Shown piece by piece: positions 55,449-64,000 of a DNA stretch of 64,000 nt (within the stretch, counting starts at the first letter, position 1; the number at the start of each line of letters is the position of its first letter). Source of the stretch: Fragum whitleyi (lineage: Eukaryota > Mollusca > Bivalvia > Cardiida > Cardiidae); NCBI GenBank assembly GCA_948146395.1, contig OX411545.1:17976026-18040025 (forward strand). Direction: 5' to 3'. Under the pieces are notes generated by a model, which was not told where the DNA came from, did no database searches, and was given only the letters and a program-made list of their open reading frames with translations. The position numbers were made by a program, and so were the translations under genes.

Positions 55449-56564
55449 CAGTGTTCTGGCGAGGAAGAAAAAAGTATGGGACAAATGTCTCATGCTAGCT
55501 AAAAAGTTAGGGACATTTTTGGAAAACCTGAGACAATTTCTAAAACTTTAATTTTAATTCATTTTTTTATTGTTTCAAACGACTGATATACTAGCTGTAT
55601 ATGAAATTAAAACTATATAAGATGTTAAAAGTTTTCAAAAAAAACAAAAAAAAAAAAGTACCTCCAGTTCTCTCCTGGAGTTTTGATGAACTGAACTTGA
55701 ATAAACTAAGGCCTCGGTCTACATTCCAGGTCATGATCTCTCAAACAACTTAAGTCTCAGGCTATCAATCACGATTATAGCATTTTCTTATGTCTCTTTG
55801 CGAGTCTTGAGTTAAGCCATGATGTAGAAAATGCAGACAAATTTGTTCATCGCCATGATTTTTCGTTGATGAGTCCTTGTCAGAACTCGTCTGCTTCAAT
55901 CTGTTTATCCTATTTGAATCTCGAACTGTGCAATGTTTGGTGGGAAAAAAAAGAGAAATTGCCGGACATTGTTTAATTACTCATCGACCGAACAGTCACG
56001 AATGATAACACCCGATTTCTATGCAGGTTACTATGCGACGCAAAACGATGGCGTGTTCGATTTGAAATCAAGATACAATTCGTTCTTTCGAGTATTCCTT
56101 AATTTTTGGCCACTTGAAATAACAAATAATGTGTACGAAAAATTAAAACATTTTGAATTTGAATATGTTTTTCTAATTTAATTTATTTTGACATCTTTAA
56201 ATTATATCGGTCATGCATATCGAGTAAACAATCAACCTCACCCGCGTTTAGAGTTAGTAATCAAACTCGACGTCAAAACACCCCGGGAATTTTATTTCGG
56301 CACGCGAGGATGTCCAGTGTTGACGCGTTGAATTCTGGGATAGTACGTAATTTACATTTGACCTTTAACCTTGCAGCAGGTGTTAGTTTGGAAAATCCTT
56401 GTTACTTTCACTTTAAGTACAATTGAAGTCGTTCTAGGCCGTTTCAATTGAAACTTGAGCGCATATTTACTTGGGACAAAAGTCGCATCTTGCAAAGATT
56501 TTATGGGACATGTACAATTTTTAAAGCGAGATTGTCGCAGAATCGCGGCCTCGCCAGATCACTG
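55449..56564. mobile_element. 1116-bp hAT-like element remnant
   Basis: Left terminus CAGTGTTCTGGCGAGG and inverted right terminus CCTCGCCAGATCACTG differ at one of 16 positions; CAGTG(A/T)TCTGGC ends are typical of hAT elements. It is inserted in an ACAAGAGGACCATGATG element start. No matching 8-bp target duplication was found. The 82-codon frame at 55933-56181 has no recognisable transposase motif, so it is non-autonomous or decayed. Confidence 0.6.
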
Positions 56565-56649
56565 ATGAAGGTACAAGATGGCTCACCTGAGTCTCTGTGG
56601 CCCCTGGGACATCACAATAATTAAATGAGCAAATGTCAACAAGGGGATA

Positions 56650-57806
56650 ATTTCTACAAAAGATCAATACCATGGAACATTTTTAGCTAAGAGCAAGGAC
56701 ATGCCTTTTCTCTCTTTGATTCTATGTAAAATGGGATGCACCCGGTCGGAGCCCAAATCTGATTCCAAAGTCTTGATTAGATAAAACTTGGTTGAGGTCC
56801 ACTAAATGATGCTACATACTTAATATGAAAGCTGTCTGCCTTCTGGTTTCAGAGAAGACGATTTTTGAAGATTTTCCTTTTTTTAACCCTCCATGCTCAC
56901 ATGAGCTAAAAGGGATCCGCCCTGGTGGAACCCAAATATGCATTGATTGATTGATTGATTGAATGGAGTTTAACGCCGCTTTCAACATTATTTCAGTTAT
57001 ATCGCGGCGGCTGGAGCACCTAACAATGGATTCCTGGTATTTCTCTCACCAGTATAACCACCACATTCTTTCCTAGCCTCCAGCCGCTATCTCACATAGG
57101 TCTACGATTATCAACCCATTGGTGAGAGACAAATTGTCGGAAAGAATGGGTGCCGCCGTCGGCCAAATATGCATTGAACCCAGGGTCCTGATGTGAACAA
57201 ACTTAGTATGGCCCATGATGATGATGATGCTGCATACCATATATGAAAGCTGCGTGCCTTTGGGTTTCAGAAAAGAAGATTTTTAAAGATTTCTGCTCTT
57301 TGATTCTCATTTAAAAGGGTTGCCCCCAGGTGGAGCCCCAATATGACACCAGGGTCTTGATATGAACAAACTTGGTAGAGGTCCCCTTACGGCTAGATGA
57401 TGCTACATATAATATGAAAGCTGTCTACCTTCTGGTTTCAGAGAAGAAGATTTTCCTCATTTCACCCTTTTTGTTATGAGTAAAGGGAAAGTTAAGGGTG
57501 GATTTCATATATTTAAACAACTTTGGTAGAGCTTGACCCAGGGAACATCCTTGCCAAGTTTCATCAAGATTTGTCCACCGGTTTAAGAGGAGATGTTTCA
57601 AGAAATTGTGGAAGATGGACGACTGACGATGGACATTATACGATCACAAAAGCTTACCTTGAGCACTTTGTGCTCATGTGAGCTAAAAACATAGCTTCTA
57701 GAGTGTATACAAGGTTAATGTCGAAGACGCATGACAGACAATGCACGATGGGCATCATATGGCCACATAAAGTTCACCTTGAGCACTTAGTGCTCAGGTG
57801 AGCTAA
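56650..57806 (+). repeat. Tandem-core element(s) ending TGAGC hairpin + GTGAGCTAA
   Basis: Diverged units (near 56740, 56880, 57210 and 57330) with GGTGGAGCCCAAATATG, CTTGATATGAACAAACTTGG, GCTACATAATATGAAAGCTG and TTCTGGTTTCAGAGAAGA. Two successive ends: TGAGCACTTTGTGCTCA then TGTGAGCTAA (to 57686), and TGAGCACTTAGTGCTCA then GGTGAGCTAA (to 57806). A hairpin 10 nt before CTAA matches the form of a Helitron 3' end (hairpin then CTRR). Confidence 0.6.
56947..57162 (-). mobile_element. SINE without tRNA head, 15-bp target duplication
   Basis: CCAAATATGCATTGA occurs at 56932-56946 and 57163-57177. Body on plus: TTGATTGATTGAATGGAG, TTTAACGCCGCTTTCAAC, TATATCGCGGCGGCTGG, ATGGGTGCCGCCGTCGG. The 5' edge is the same as at 53888 within a few bases. 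This is the cleanest copy of the body. Confidence 0.9.
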
Positions 57807-58492
57807 AAATAATCTTCAAATATTTAAACAAAATCAGAAAGAATTTACGAATTTTACTGTGCAAATTAGAAATTTAACAAAAAAACGTTTTTTGCACAGT
57901 ATAGATGTCATGTTTTCATGTGTTGAATGCCGCTAATAACAATGTGCCACATTTCCAAACTGAAATAATCATATTATTTTTTCACATAATCATTACACAT
58001 AACAAGACAGCATATTTACTTTTTTTAGGCAATACAAAACCTTGTTCTAATGAGATGTAGTTTTTTGTTTGGAAGAACACATCAACGTTAGAAATTGTGG
58101 AAAAATTGTAAATTCTGACAGATTCCTTTCCAAGCGATATAGCAAAAAAAAGATGAACATGTGCCAGTAGTTTGGAAGATGAAAATCAGCCTTACTCACT
58201 GTACTTATGTAAAAGAATTAATCATACATGTTTCCATATTCTTTCTACTTTCATTTTAAGATTTTAGTTTTAACTCTAGCTGCGTGTAAAGGGAAATTCA
58301 TAGGTGTTCTCACTACATTCAAAGACAGGGTTTTAGGATGCATAATTTATATGTAAGGAAACGAAGTCTGAGGATACAAACAGAAATCTAGGAATAATAA
58401 TAAATGAAAAAAGCAATTGTTGTGCTATTGCTATTTATTTAATGTTTAAGCTCTGGCACACAAATTATTTACAAGAATAGGAAAGTTAAACT
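57807..58492. other. Intergenic, one hairpin
   Basis: ACTGTGCAAATTAG...CGTTTTTTGCACAGT near 57858-57900 is a loose inverted repeat. No exon: a good-looking donor at about 58198 (minus) has stops in every frame upstream. Confidence 0.5.
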
Positions 58493-58850
58493 CAGGGGTG
58501 TGGAATTCCCATGCCCGACTTGTCCGACTCGGGCTTTTGTACTTGCGGACAAGTTAATTTTTCTAAGCCACTTGTCCAAGGACAAGTAAATACCAGGGCG
58601 AATCTTGGAATGTTACTTAAAAGAATCAAGAGAGAAATCATCCTAATGTTCATATCATAGGGTAGAAAACATTGTTTTTAATGAAGAAAATGCTGGATAC
58701 CAGCATTTTCTTCATCAAAAGGCAATGTTTTTTTCTTTTTTTTTCTATTTATTCTGTAGCGGACAAGTTCATTTTGATCCTGGACAAGTAGAAAATCCGC
58801 CTTTACTTGTCCAGGGACAAGAAGAGAAACCTCGTATTTCCACACCCCTG
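58493..58850. mobile_element. Foldback DNA element, CAGGGGTGTGGAA termini (inverted sister)
   Basis: 358 bp, the reverse complement of the copy at 48292-48646. Flanked by AGTTAAACT at 58484-58492 and 58851-58859. It contains CCCGACTTGTCCGACTCGGG, the AAAATGCTGGATACCAGCATTTT-type centre and GGACAAG arms. Confidence 0.85.
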
Positions 58851-58859
58851 AGTTAAACT

Positions 58860-60334
58860 AACTTTGATTAGAGGCTATTTGTCAAATATTCCTGCATTGT
58901 TGTTTCAATAATTCTACAACAAGGGGCCATCATATTTCAGGGGTTTTTTTTACATAGCAGCATAAAGCATTCTTGATTATTAAGAGTCTCACTTAAATCA
59001 AGCTAGTTGAACCTAATATGCATCTCAAAACGCACTGTTATTGAGACTGTTCACACCTGAGACATTTCACTATTCAGATGTTTCACTACCTTTTTGTATT
59101 TGTATTGACGTTTCACTACCTTTTTTTATAAATAGGTTATTAAATATCCATTTAACCATTTTTTGGGTTTTTTTTTAAATGAAGTGAATTAAGTAATTTA
59201 ATTTGTGATTTTGAAAATGAAGTAGAATTTTACTTCTTAATTATACCATGTACGACAATGCTGGTTTCATCAATGGCAGGTATATAAATCATGATGAGAC
59301 ATTAATGGTTATGATCTGTTGTTGTTATAGAATGCACATGGTTATGAATAAGAGTGTGATAACAGAAAATTGCATGTGTTACATATAGACAATCAGCTGA
59401 CTAGTGATTTAATAGAAAATATATAAGAAGATGATGATCTTATGTATAAATAATTTGTACAGGAAGTTTAAATTGCCTTTTTTCTAAATCAAAAGAAGAG
59501 GTTGCAGATTGTCAACTGCCTGTTGTAATGTCTAAGAATTTGATAAGGCTGGAGGGGTGACAATACTTTTTTTCCTGAGAGGGTCCCAAGGCCTCACATC
59601 AGACAGTTTTGAGAGTCCTAGCTACTGATATGGGGGTCTCAGACTCTCAAAACCTGCGTCCCTTAAAACCCTGCATGTAACTGATGTTTCTTTGTGATAC
59701 TTTTCATCCCCCTACCCTCTTTCTGGGAAATACCGGGCATAGCGGCCCCTAGCCTAGGCCGAGGCACTTTTCTAACCAACCCGACCCACATCCCTGGCTA
59801 ATTGAAAGTGTAGGAAAAGGACAGAAGCAGTCAAGCTGGGGCGTTTTCTCTTAGAGAATCTTACTTGCCTTTATTGGATAGAATGTAAATAATAGAGTGA
59901 AAATTGAACCAACCCCTCTCTTCAATAAAAATTCGATGCACTGGCATGACAAAATAATTATTAAATTGCTACTCAGGTATTTTGAATCACTTGGGATTCC
60001 CAAACCCTAGAAGCATTTTAAAATGTGACAAGTTGTTTAGACATGCAAGATGGATATCAATCACATTCTATCAAAAAAGTTCACGAAACATCTTGCTCAT
60101 GTGAGCTGAAAACACTCATTCCATTCTAGTGTTTACTTTGATCAACCTAAGTTTGTACGTGGAAAGGGAGGATAAGTGTATATATCTTTTCATAATTTCT
60201 CCAAGTCAATGAAAAAAAAACAAATAAAAACAAACAAAAATGAAAAAAAACTCAACATTTCAAAAGTTGAGTATCAAAAGCTGTACAAAACTTTTCAAAG
60301 TGCATATATTTTGAAGAATTTCGTATCCGAATTA
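58860..60334. other. Intergenic or intronic, nothing recognised
   Basis: No convincing exon. TTGCTCATGTGAGCTGAAAA near 60090 is a fragment of the GTGAGCTAA terminus. The 93-codon frame starting at 60176 is low-complexity lysine/asparagine sequence running into the candidate LTR. Confidence 0.45.
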
Positions 60335-60563
60335 TGTGTTGTGGTTAAGGGTTATCACTGTGTCCAGTCTAGGTCACGGTCATGGGTCACTGATCAAGGG
60401 GAGTTAACCCGTCACTCCTTAGCATGTGGTAAGGCAGTCTTACAGGTGTTCTCTTAGGGTGCAGACTGACAAACAGATAAGAAGAGAACAACACATATAT
60501 CCTGAAGGTCTCACAAGACCACACACAGACACAGGAAGGAACCAGCACCTGAGGCAAGACACT
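60335..60563 (+). repeat. Candidate 5' LTR
   Basis: The segment from TGTGTTGTGG to GCAAGACAC ends a few bases before the primer binding site and has TG...CA-type edges. The exact ends cannot be fixed, because the 3' LTR and target duplication lie outside the window. Confidence 0.35.
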
Positions 60564-60567
60564 TTAA

Positions 60568-60579
60568 TGGTGTCAGAAG
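60568..60579 (+). promoter_or_regulatory. Primer binding site, tRNA-Leu type
   Basis: TGGTGTCAGAAG matches the complement of the 3' end of animal tRNA-Leu (TGG from CCA, then TGTCAG of the acceptor stem), and the following CTCGAATCC resembles the T-arm complement. This is the usual place for minus-strand priming in an LTR element. Confidence 0.6.
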
Positions 60580-61234
60580 AAACTCGAATCCAGCCAAAAT
60601 AGCCAGTTTACAGTCGAGTGAGAACAACTCAGTTTCTCAAGGTCACCGCCATTAGAGGAGGTAACACTGTAAAATTGTGAGCTCGGAGGACAGAAGTAAG
60701 TAAGCTCGATTGATTATCCGTGTGGAATTGCCCAAACTTCCCCGAATTTACCAGGAACAATCCAACAACTTACTTTACTTTCGTTTTGGAGACTTGTATG
60801 CGTGCGCATCGTAAATTTCCGGCGTCGGCATAACAAACGAAAAGTCTCGAAAGTGCTTGCTCGGTGCCAAGGTAAAACCTGTATTGTCGTGTGTGGTCCG
60901 AATTTTGCATTTTAGCTGCATCAATTTGCAAAATTTACCGTACAAACGTCGTTTGACTGGTCCAAAAAATTTGTCTGCAAGGGATAGTTTAGAAATTTTT
61001 CAAAAATCTGTACTCAAGGGATAGTTTATTGTTTTGAAAAATCAAATAGCAATAATACCCAAATAATTCGTTGCAACTTGAAAATTCTTTGAAAGCCAAA
61101 TTAAATCTTATCTAGTGTCAATAGCAATAGTAATAGCAAAATAACTATAAAATTTAATAGAATTTAGATAAATTTGCATTACCATTCACGCAATACACTA
61201 GTAACCAGACCCAGCATTGCAACTTAAGCATACT

Positions 61235-61258
61235 ATGCCCTCCCAAGATCGAAGATGA
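61235..61258 (+). promoter_or_regulatory. Seven-codon uORF overlapping the gag start
   Basis: ATG at 61235 is followed by six codons and a TGA that overlaps the gag ATG (ATGA at 61255-61258). Such an overlap could tune gag translation by termination-reinitiation; inference. Confidence 0.4.
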
Positions 61259-64000
61259 ATAAAATTTATGATGACAAACGGCTGGCAGACTTCGTGAATA
61301 AATTAGAGCAGTCATTAGAAAAGTCAAGGTCACATTGTGAATCCCAATTAGCTGCTCTTAGTCAAGATGTAGAATTGAGACACCGTACATTAGGCCTCTC
61401 ACCTTCTACAACCTCAGTTCAGAGACACCGCAATGAAAATAAATTGGGCCTCTCTGATTCTGAATCGACATTGTTGGGACACTGCAATCCGAGTCTCTCA
61501 ACTATGTGCTTTCCCAGTAGCATGAGTGAGGCATTCGAGGCGAAATCTCCAATGGCCAATCTCAAACATGCTTTACATGAAAATGGCAACAAGGTAGATT
61601 CTAAAAGCATTAGTGAAGCGTCCGAAGCAAAATTTCTGACGGCTGAGGATCTAGAATATGCTATAGAAGAATTAGAAAACTTTGTTAGGAATACTAGCAT
61701 GAGTGATTCATCCGAGGCAATGGCTCCGATGACTGATCTCAAAGATGCTGTAAATGAACTTGAAAGTTTTGTAGACTTAGAAATTGAAAAGATTGTAAAT
61801 TTTCAGAGTATTAGCAAGGCATCCGAGGCGAAATCTCCGATGGCCAAACTCAAATGCAAACAAATTCAAAATTCTGTTCCCATGAAAGGTATGGTACAAC
61901 GTTGGCAAAAAGAATCCAAGTCTGTGAGAAAGACATCCGAGGCAAAGGCTCCGATGTTCAATCTCAGACATGACAAGGATCATGGCTTGCTAAAGGCTCA
62001 GCCCTCTGTTCCTGACAAAGACATGGTACAAGAACATGGTGACGACATTGATACACAATCAACAAGTAATGGTTCTATTGATGGTAACAGCGCCAGTCAA
62101 GAGAGAAGAATTGGTTTCTTGGTTGAGATGATGCCAGAGACAATGAGATTTGATGGCACAGAGAAAGAGAGTTGGAAGGCTTTCAAGATGAAGTTCAACC
62201 TCTTTGTAGAAGTATTTACACTGTCACATGATGAATGCATGACTTTCCTTGGATTATGCCTAGATGACAAAGCTTCAGAATACTTTGCATTGATGCGAGA
62301 AAGGCACAAACAAATAACCTACATACGCATGATGAAGAAGCTTGAGAAAAGATTTGGTAACAATCTCACACCAGAAGTAGCAATGATACAGTTCCAGCAG
62401 GCTACACAAGAAAAAGATGAAACACTGGAAGAATGGTGCCACAGAGTGATGTCCCTTGCAAACCAAGCCTTTGCCGATTTGCCAAGCTGGTTTGCCAACC
62501 AACAAATGACAACAAAACTCTGTTATGGTCTGATTGACAAAGAAGCAGGTTTCCATGTCAGTATGCTAGATCCAACAAACATTTTTGATGCTCTAGACAA
62601 AATTAGATGGTATTGGTCTTACAATGCACATGCAGCCACTGATGATGCCACTACTTCAGAGCCAAAAGTCACGGATGAAACTGTCATGAGCCCCGACAAC
62701 GCACAAGAAACAAGTAACTCAGACCTGAAAATGATGAAAGAAACATTGGCCCAGATGGAATCTTTGCAACAAGAGCTAAAGACCATGCGCCAAAGAGAGC
62801 TGGAAAGAAGATGCTATGAGTGTGGAGAGAAAAACCATTACGTTAGAACATGTCCATACCTGAAGAAAAAAGAGTTGCCACTTCATGAAACTGAAGAACT
62901 AGGCCTAGCTTCAGTTACAGAAAACATAGGTCTCACTATGGATTCGATGAAAGATCGAGATCCAGGAATGAAAAGCATAGATGATATCGAGCATATCCAA
63001 ATCAGACAAGTGGAAGAAGTTTCAGCGAACGACCCAGTTGGTGCGAAAGAAGCTGACTATTTTCCTGTAACAAATTCCAAATATCACCTGAAAGTACAAG
63101 TAGGGGATAAAAATGCAACTGCTTACATTGATATGGCCTCCAATGTGACGATGATGTCAACCAAACTATATCAATCACTGAGAAAGAAGCCAAAGAAGCA
63201 GAATGATGATAGCTTTCACAACAGAGGTAACCACAGATTTGCTGAGCAAAGTCGAGTTGGACCTGTGAAGATCAAGATTGGTTGCAAATGGTACTACGAA
63301 AGAATGATGATTGCACCAATTCAGCAAGAGATACTTCTTGGCAACGACTTTCTAACAAAGCATCATGCAAATTGGAACATTCAGACAGGTGAACTGACCC
63401 TTGGTGGAGAACATTCGAACATGACCATCGATGGTGCAGAATATCCGCTTGTTACTCCAGTCACAATTGCAAAGAGAAGAGTTGTACCACCAAATTCCGT
63501 GGTGATGGTAAAATGTTGTATAGATGAACTGATGCCAAAATATGTAATTGAGCCAATCAAAGGACTGAAAGTACTGATTCCCAGAGTTGTCTGTGAAGGA
63601 CAAGTGCTAGTTGTTTGGGTTATCAACTTGACTGATAGATACCAACTACTGAAGAGGGACAAGGAGATTGCTAGAGCGTTCCCAGTGTCTGAGGTCCTAA
63701 AAGACAAAGAGGGGAGAGAAGTTGGTTATAGACGTACATACAACAAAGGCTTACCATACTATCTACAAGAGCTGTATGAAGAGTCAGGTCGACACTTGAG
63801 TGGGGATGAAAGAGATAAAATGTGTAGGCTGCTTAAAGATTTTCATGGTCTTTTCAAGAGCAGAAATGGTAGTGGTGCTTACAAACAGAAGAAAGATACT
63901 ACTCAAGATGAAGACAAAGAGACTACGCAATTATACGACTCAACTAGTAAAGTGGAAATGGTACAACAATCTGAAGAAGAAGAGCCCACAGACTGGATGT
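61255..64000 (+). CDS. LTR retrotransposon Gag-protease polyprotein (5' part, runs off window)
   Basis: Open for 915 codons to the window end; the last in-frame stop upstream is TAA at 61225. Residues 89-238: five degenerate repeats (S-x-S-x-A-S-E-A-K-x-P-M-x-x-L). Residues about 295-460: retrotransposon Gag core (MRFDGTEKESWKAF, FGNNLTPEVAMIQFQQ, DETLEEWCHRVMSLA, LCYGLIDKEAG). Residues 520-533: CCHC zinc knuckle CYECGEKNHYVRTC. Residue 626 is the aspartate of a retropepsin-like site reading YIDMASN instead of DTG/DSG; ILLGNDFL at 693 is the second conserved protease block. Reverse transcriptase should follow beyond 64000. The Gag core and protease blocks fit a Ty3/gypsy-like element. No frameshift is seen, so the copy may be recent. 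It may lie in an upstream intron or flank of the minus-strand gene. Confidence 0.85.
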   Translation, partial: MNKIYDDKRLADFVNKLEQSLEKSRSHCESQLAALSQDVELRHRTLGLSPSTTSVQRHRNENKLGLSDSESTLLGHCNPSLSTMCFPSSMSEAFEAKSPMANLKHALHENGNKVDSKSISEASEAKFLTAEDLEYAIEELENFVRNTSMSDSSEAMAPMTDLKDAVNELESFVDLEIEKIVNFQSISKASEAKSPMAKLKCKQIQNSVPMKGMVQRWQKESKSVRKTSEAKAPMFNLRHDKDHGLLKAQPSVPDKDMVQEHGDDIDTQSTSNGSIDGNSASQERRIGFLVEMMPETMRFDGTEKESWKAFKMKFNLFVEVFTLSHDECMTFLGLCLDDKASEYFALMRERHKQITYIRMMKKLEKRFGNNLTPEVAMIQFQQATQEKDETLEEWCHRVMSLANQAFADLPSWFANQQMTTKLCYGLIDKEAGFHVSMLDPTNIFDALDKIRWYWSYNAHAATDDATTSEPKVTDETVMSPDNAQETSNSDLKMMKETLAQMESLQQELKTMRQRELERRCYECGEKNHYVRTCPYLKKKELPLHETEELGLASVTENIGLTMDSMKDRDPGMKSIDDIEHIQIRQVEEVSANDPVGAKEADYFPVTNSKYHLKVQVGDKNATAYIDMASNVTMMSTKLYQSLRKKPKKQNDDSFHNRGNHRFAEQSRVGPVKIKIGCKWYYERMMIAPIQQEILLGNDFLTKHHANWNIQTGELTLGGEHSNMTIDGAEYPLVTPVTIAKRRVVPPNSVVMVKCCIDELMPKYVIEPIKGLKVLIPRVVCEGQVLVVWVINLTDRYQLLKRDKEIARAFPVSEVLKDKEGREVGYRRTYNKGLPYYLQELYEESGRHLSGDERDKMCRLLKDFHGLFKSRNGSGAYKQKKDTTQDEDKETTQLYDSTSKVEMVQQSEEEEPTDWM

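Noticed and set aside
58141..58260. Strong donor-like GTGAGTAAGG on the minus strand
   Set aside because: All three frames upstream contain stops within a short distance, so no coding exon ends there.
61419..63707. Several minus-strand frames opposite the LTR element
   Set aside because: Shadows of the open gag-protease frame on the plus strand.

Overview
This is an AT-rich animal (metazoan) nuclear window. It contains spliced exons with GT-AG introns, AATAAA signals, APE-type LINE and LTR retrotransposons, tRNA-derived SINEs and a very dense set of small foldback DNA transposons. The style of repeats suggests a mollusc, most likely a bivalve: tandem-core elements of 150-185 bp units with GGACGGAC minisatellites, ACAAGAGG starts and GTGAGCTAA ends. 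That assignment is inference from repeat style only. No bacterial operon, rRNA, intact tRNA gene or CRISPR array was seen.

Layout. 1-7.3 kb: mostly unannotated sequence, with a tRNA-like head, a direct repeat and two GTTGCCATGGCAAC palindromes. 7.3-8.25 kb: one miniature inverted-repeat element (MITE) and two SINE copies. 8.1-25.85 kb: a tandem duplication (copy A 8098-19388, copy B 19389-25850). Its two copies act as empty-site controls for each other. A 5.5 kb LINE (13406-18937) and a TTAA MITE are present only in A. A 912-bp TA-flanked inverted-repeat element, another TTAA MITE and a GGGCCC MITE are present only in B. 25.85-34.4 kb: intergenic sequence with foldback elements, a tandem array, and a nine-copy array of X-box-like palindromes spaced about 169 bp apart. 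34.7-42.1 kb: tandem arrays, a duplicated 3' fragment of an IQCK-like gene, and a 3.5 kb foldback transposon with inverted arrays of an ATGGCAGCC motif.

42-61 kb holds the only host genes I could support. Both are on the minus strand and only their 3' parts could be modelled. One is an IQ-motif gene resembling IQCK (last two exons, 46078-46854). The other is an unrecognised gene (last four exons, 49761-54334, all splice phases compatible). Their introns and surroundings are packed with SINEs, a CAGGGGTGTGG foldback family and a recent roughly 1.07-kb tandem duplication.

60.3-64 kb: the 5' part of an apparently intact LTR retrotransposon. It has a candidate LTR, a tRNA-Leu-type primer binding site, and an open gag-protease frame running off the window (61255-64000).

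The most interesting items are: (1) the paired filled/empty insertion sites in the tandem duplication; (2) the LINE ORF1-UAG-ORF2 in-frame junction with no usable AUG; (3) the X-box-like array; (4) the 3.5 kb ATGGCAGCC foldback element; (5) SINE copies that repeatedly lack their tRNA head at the same point, three of them with target-site duplications; and (6) an unusual D-M-A-S protease motif and N-terminal repeats in the LTR element gag-pol.
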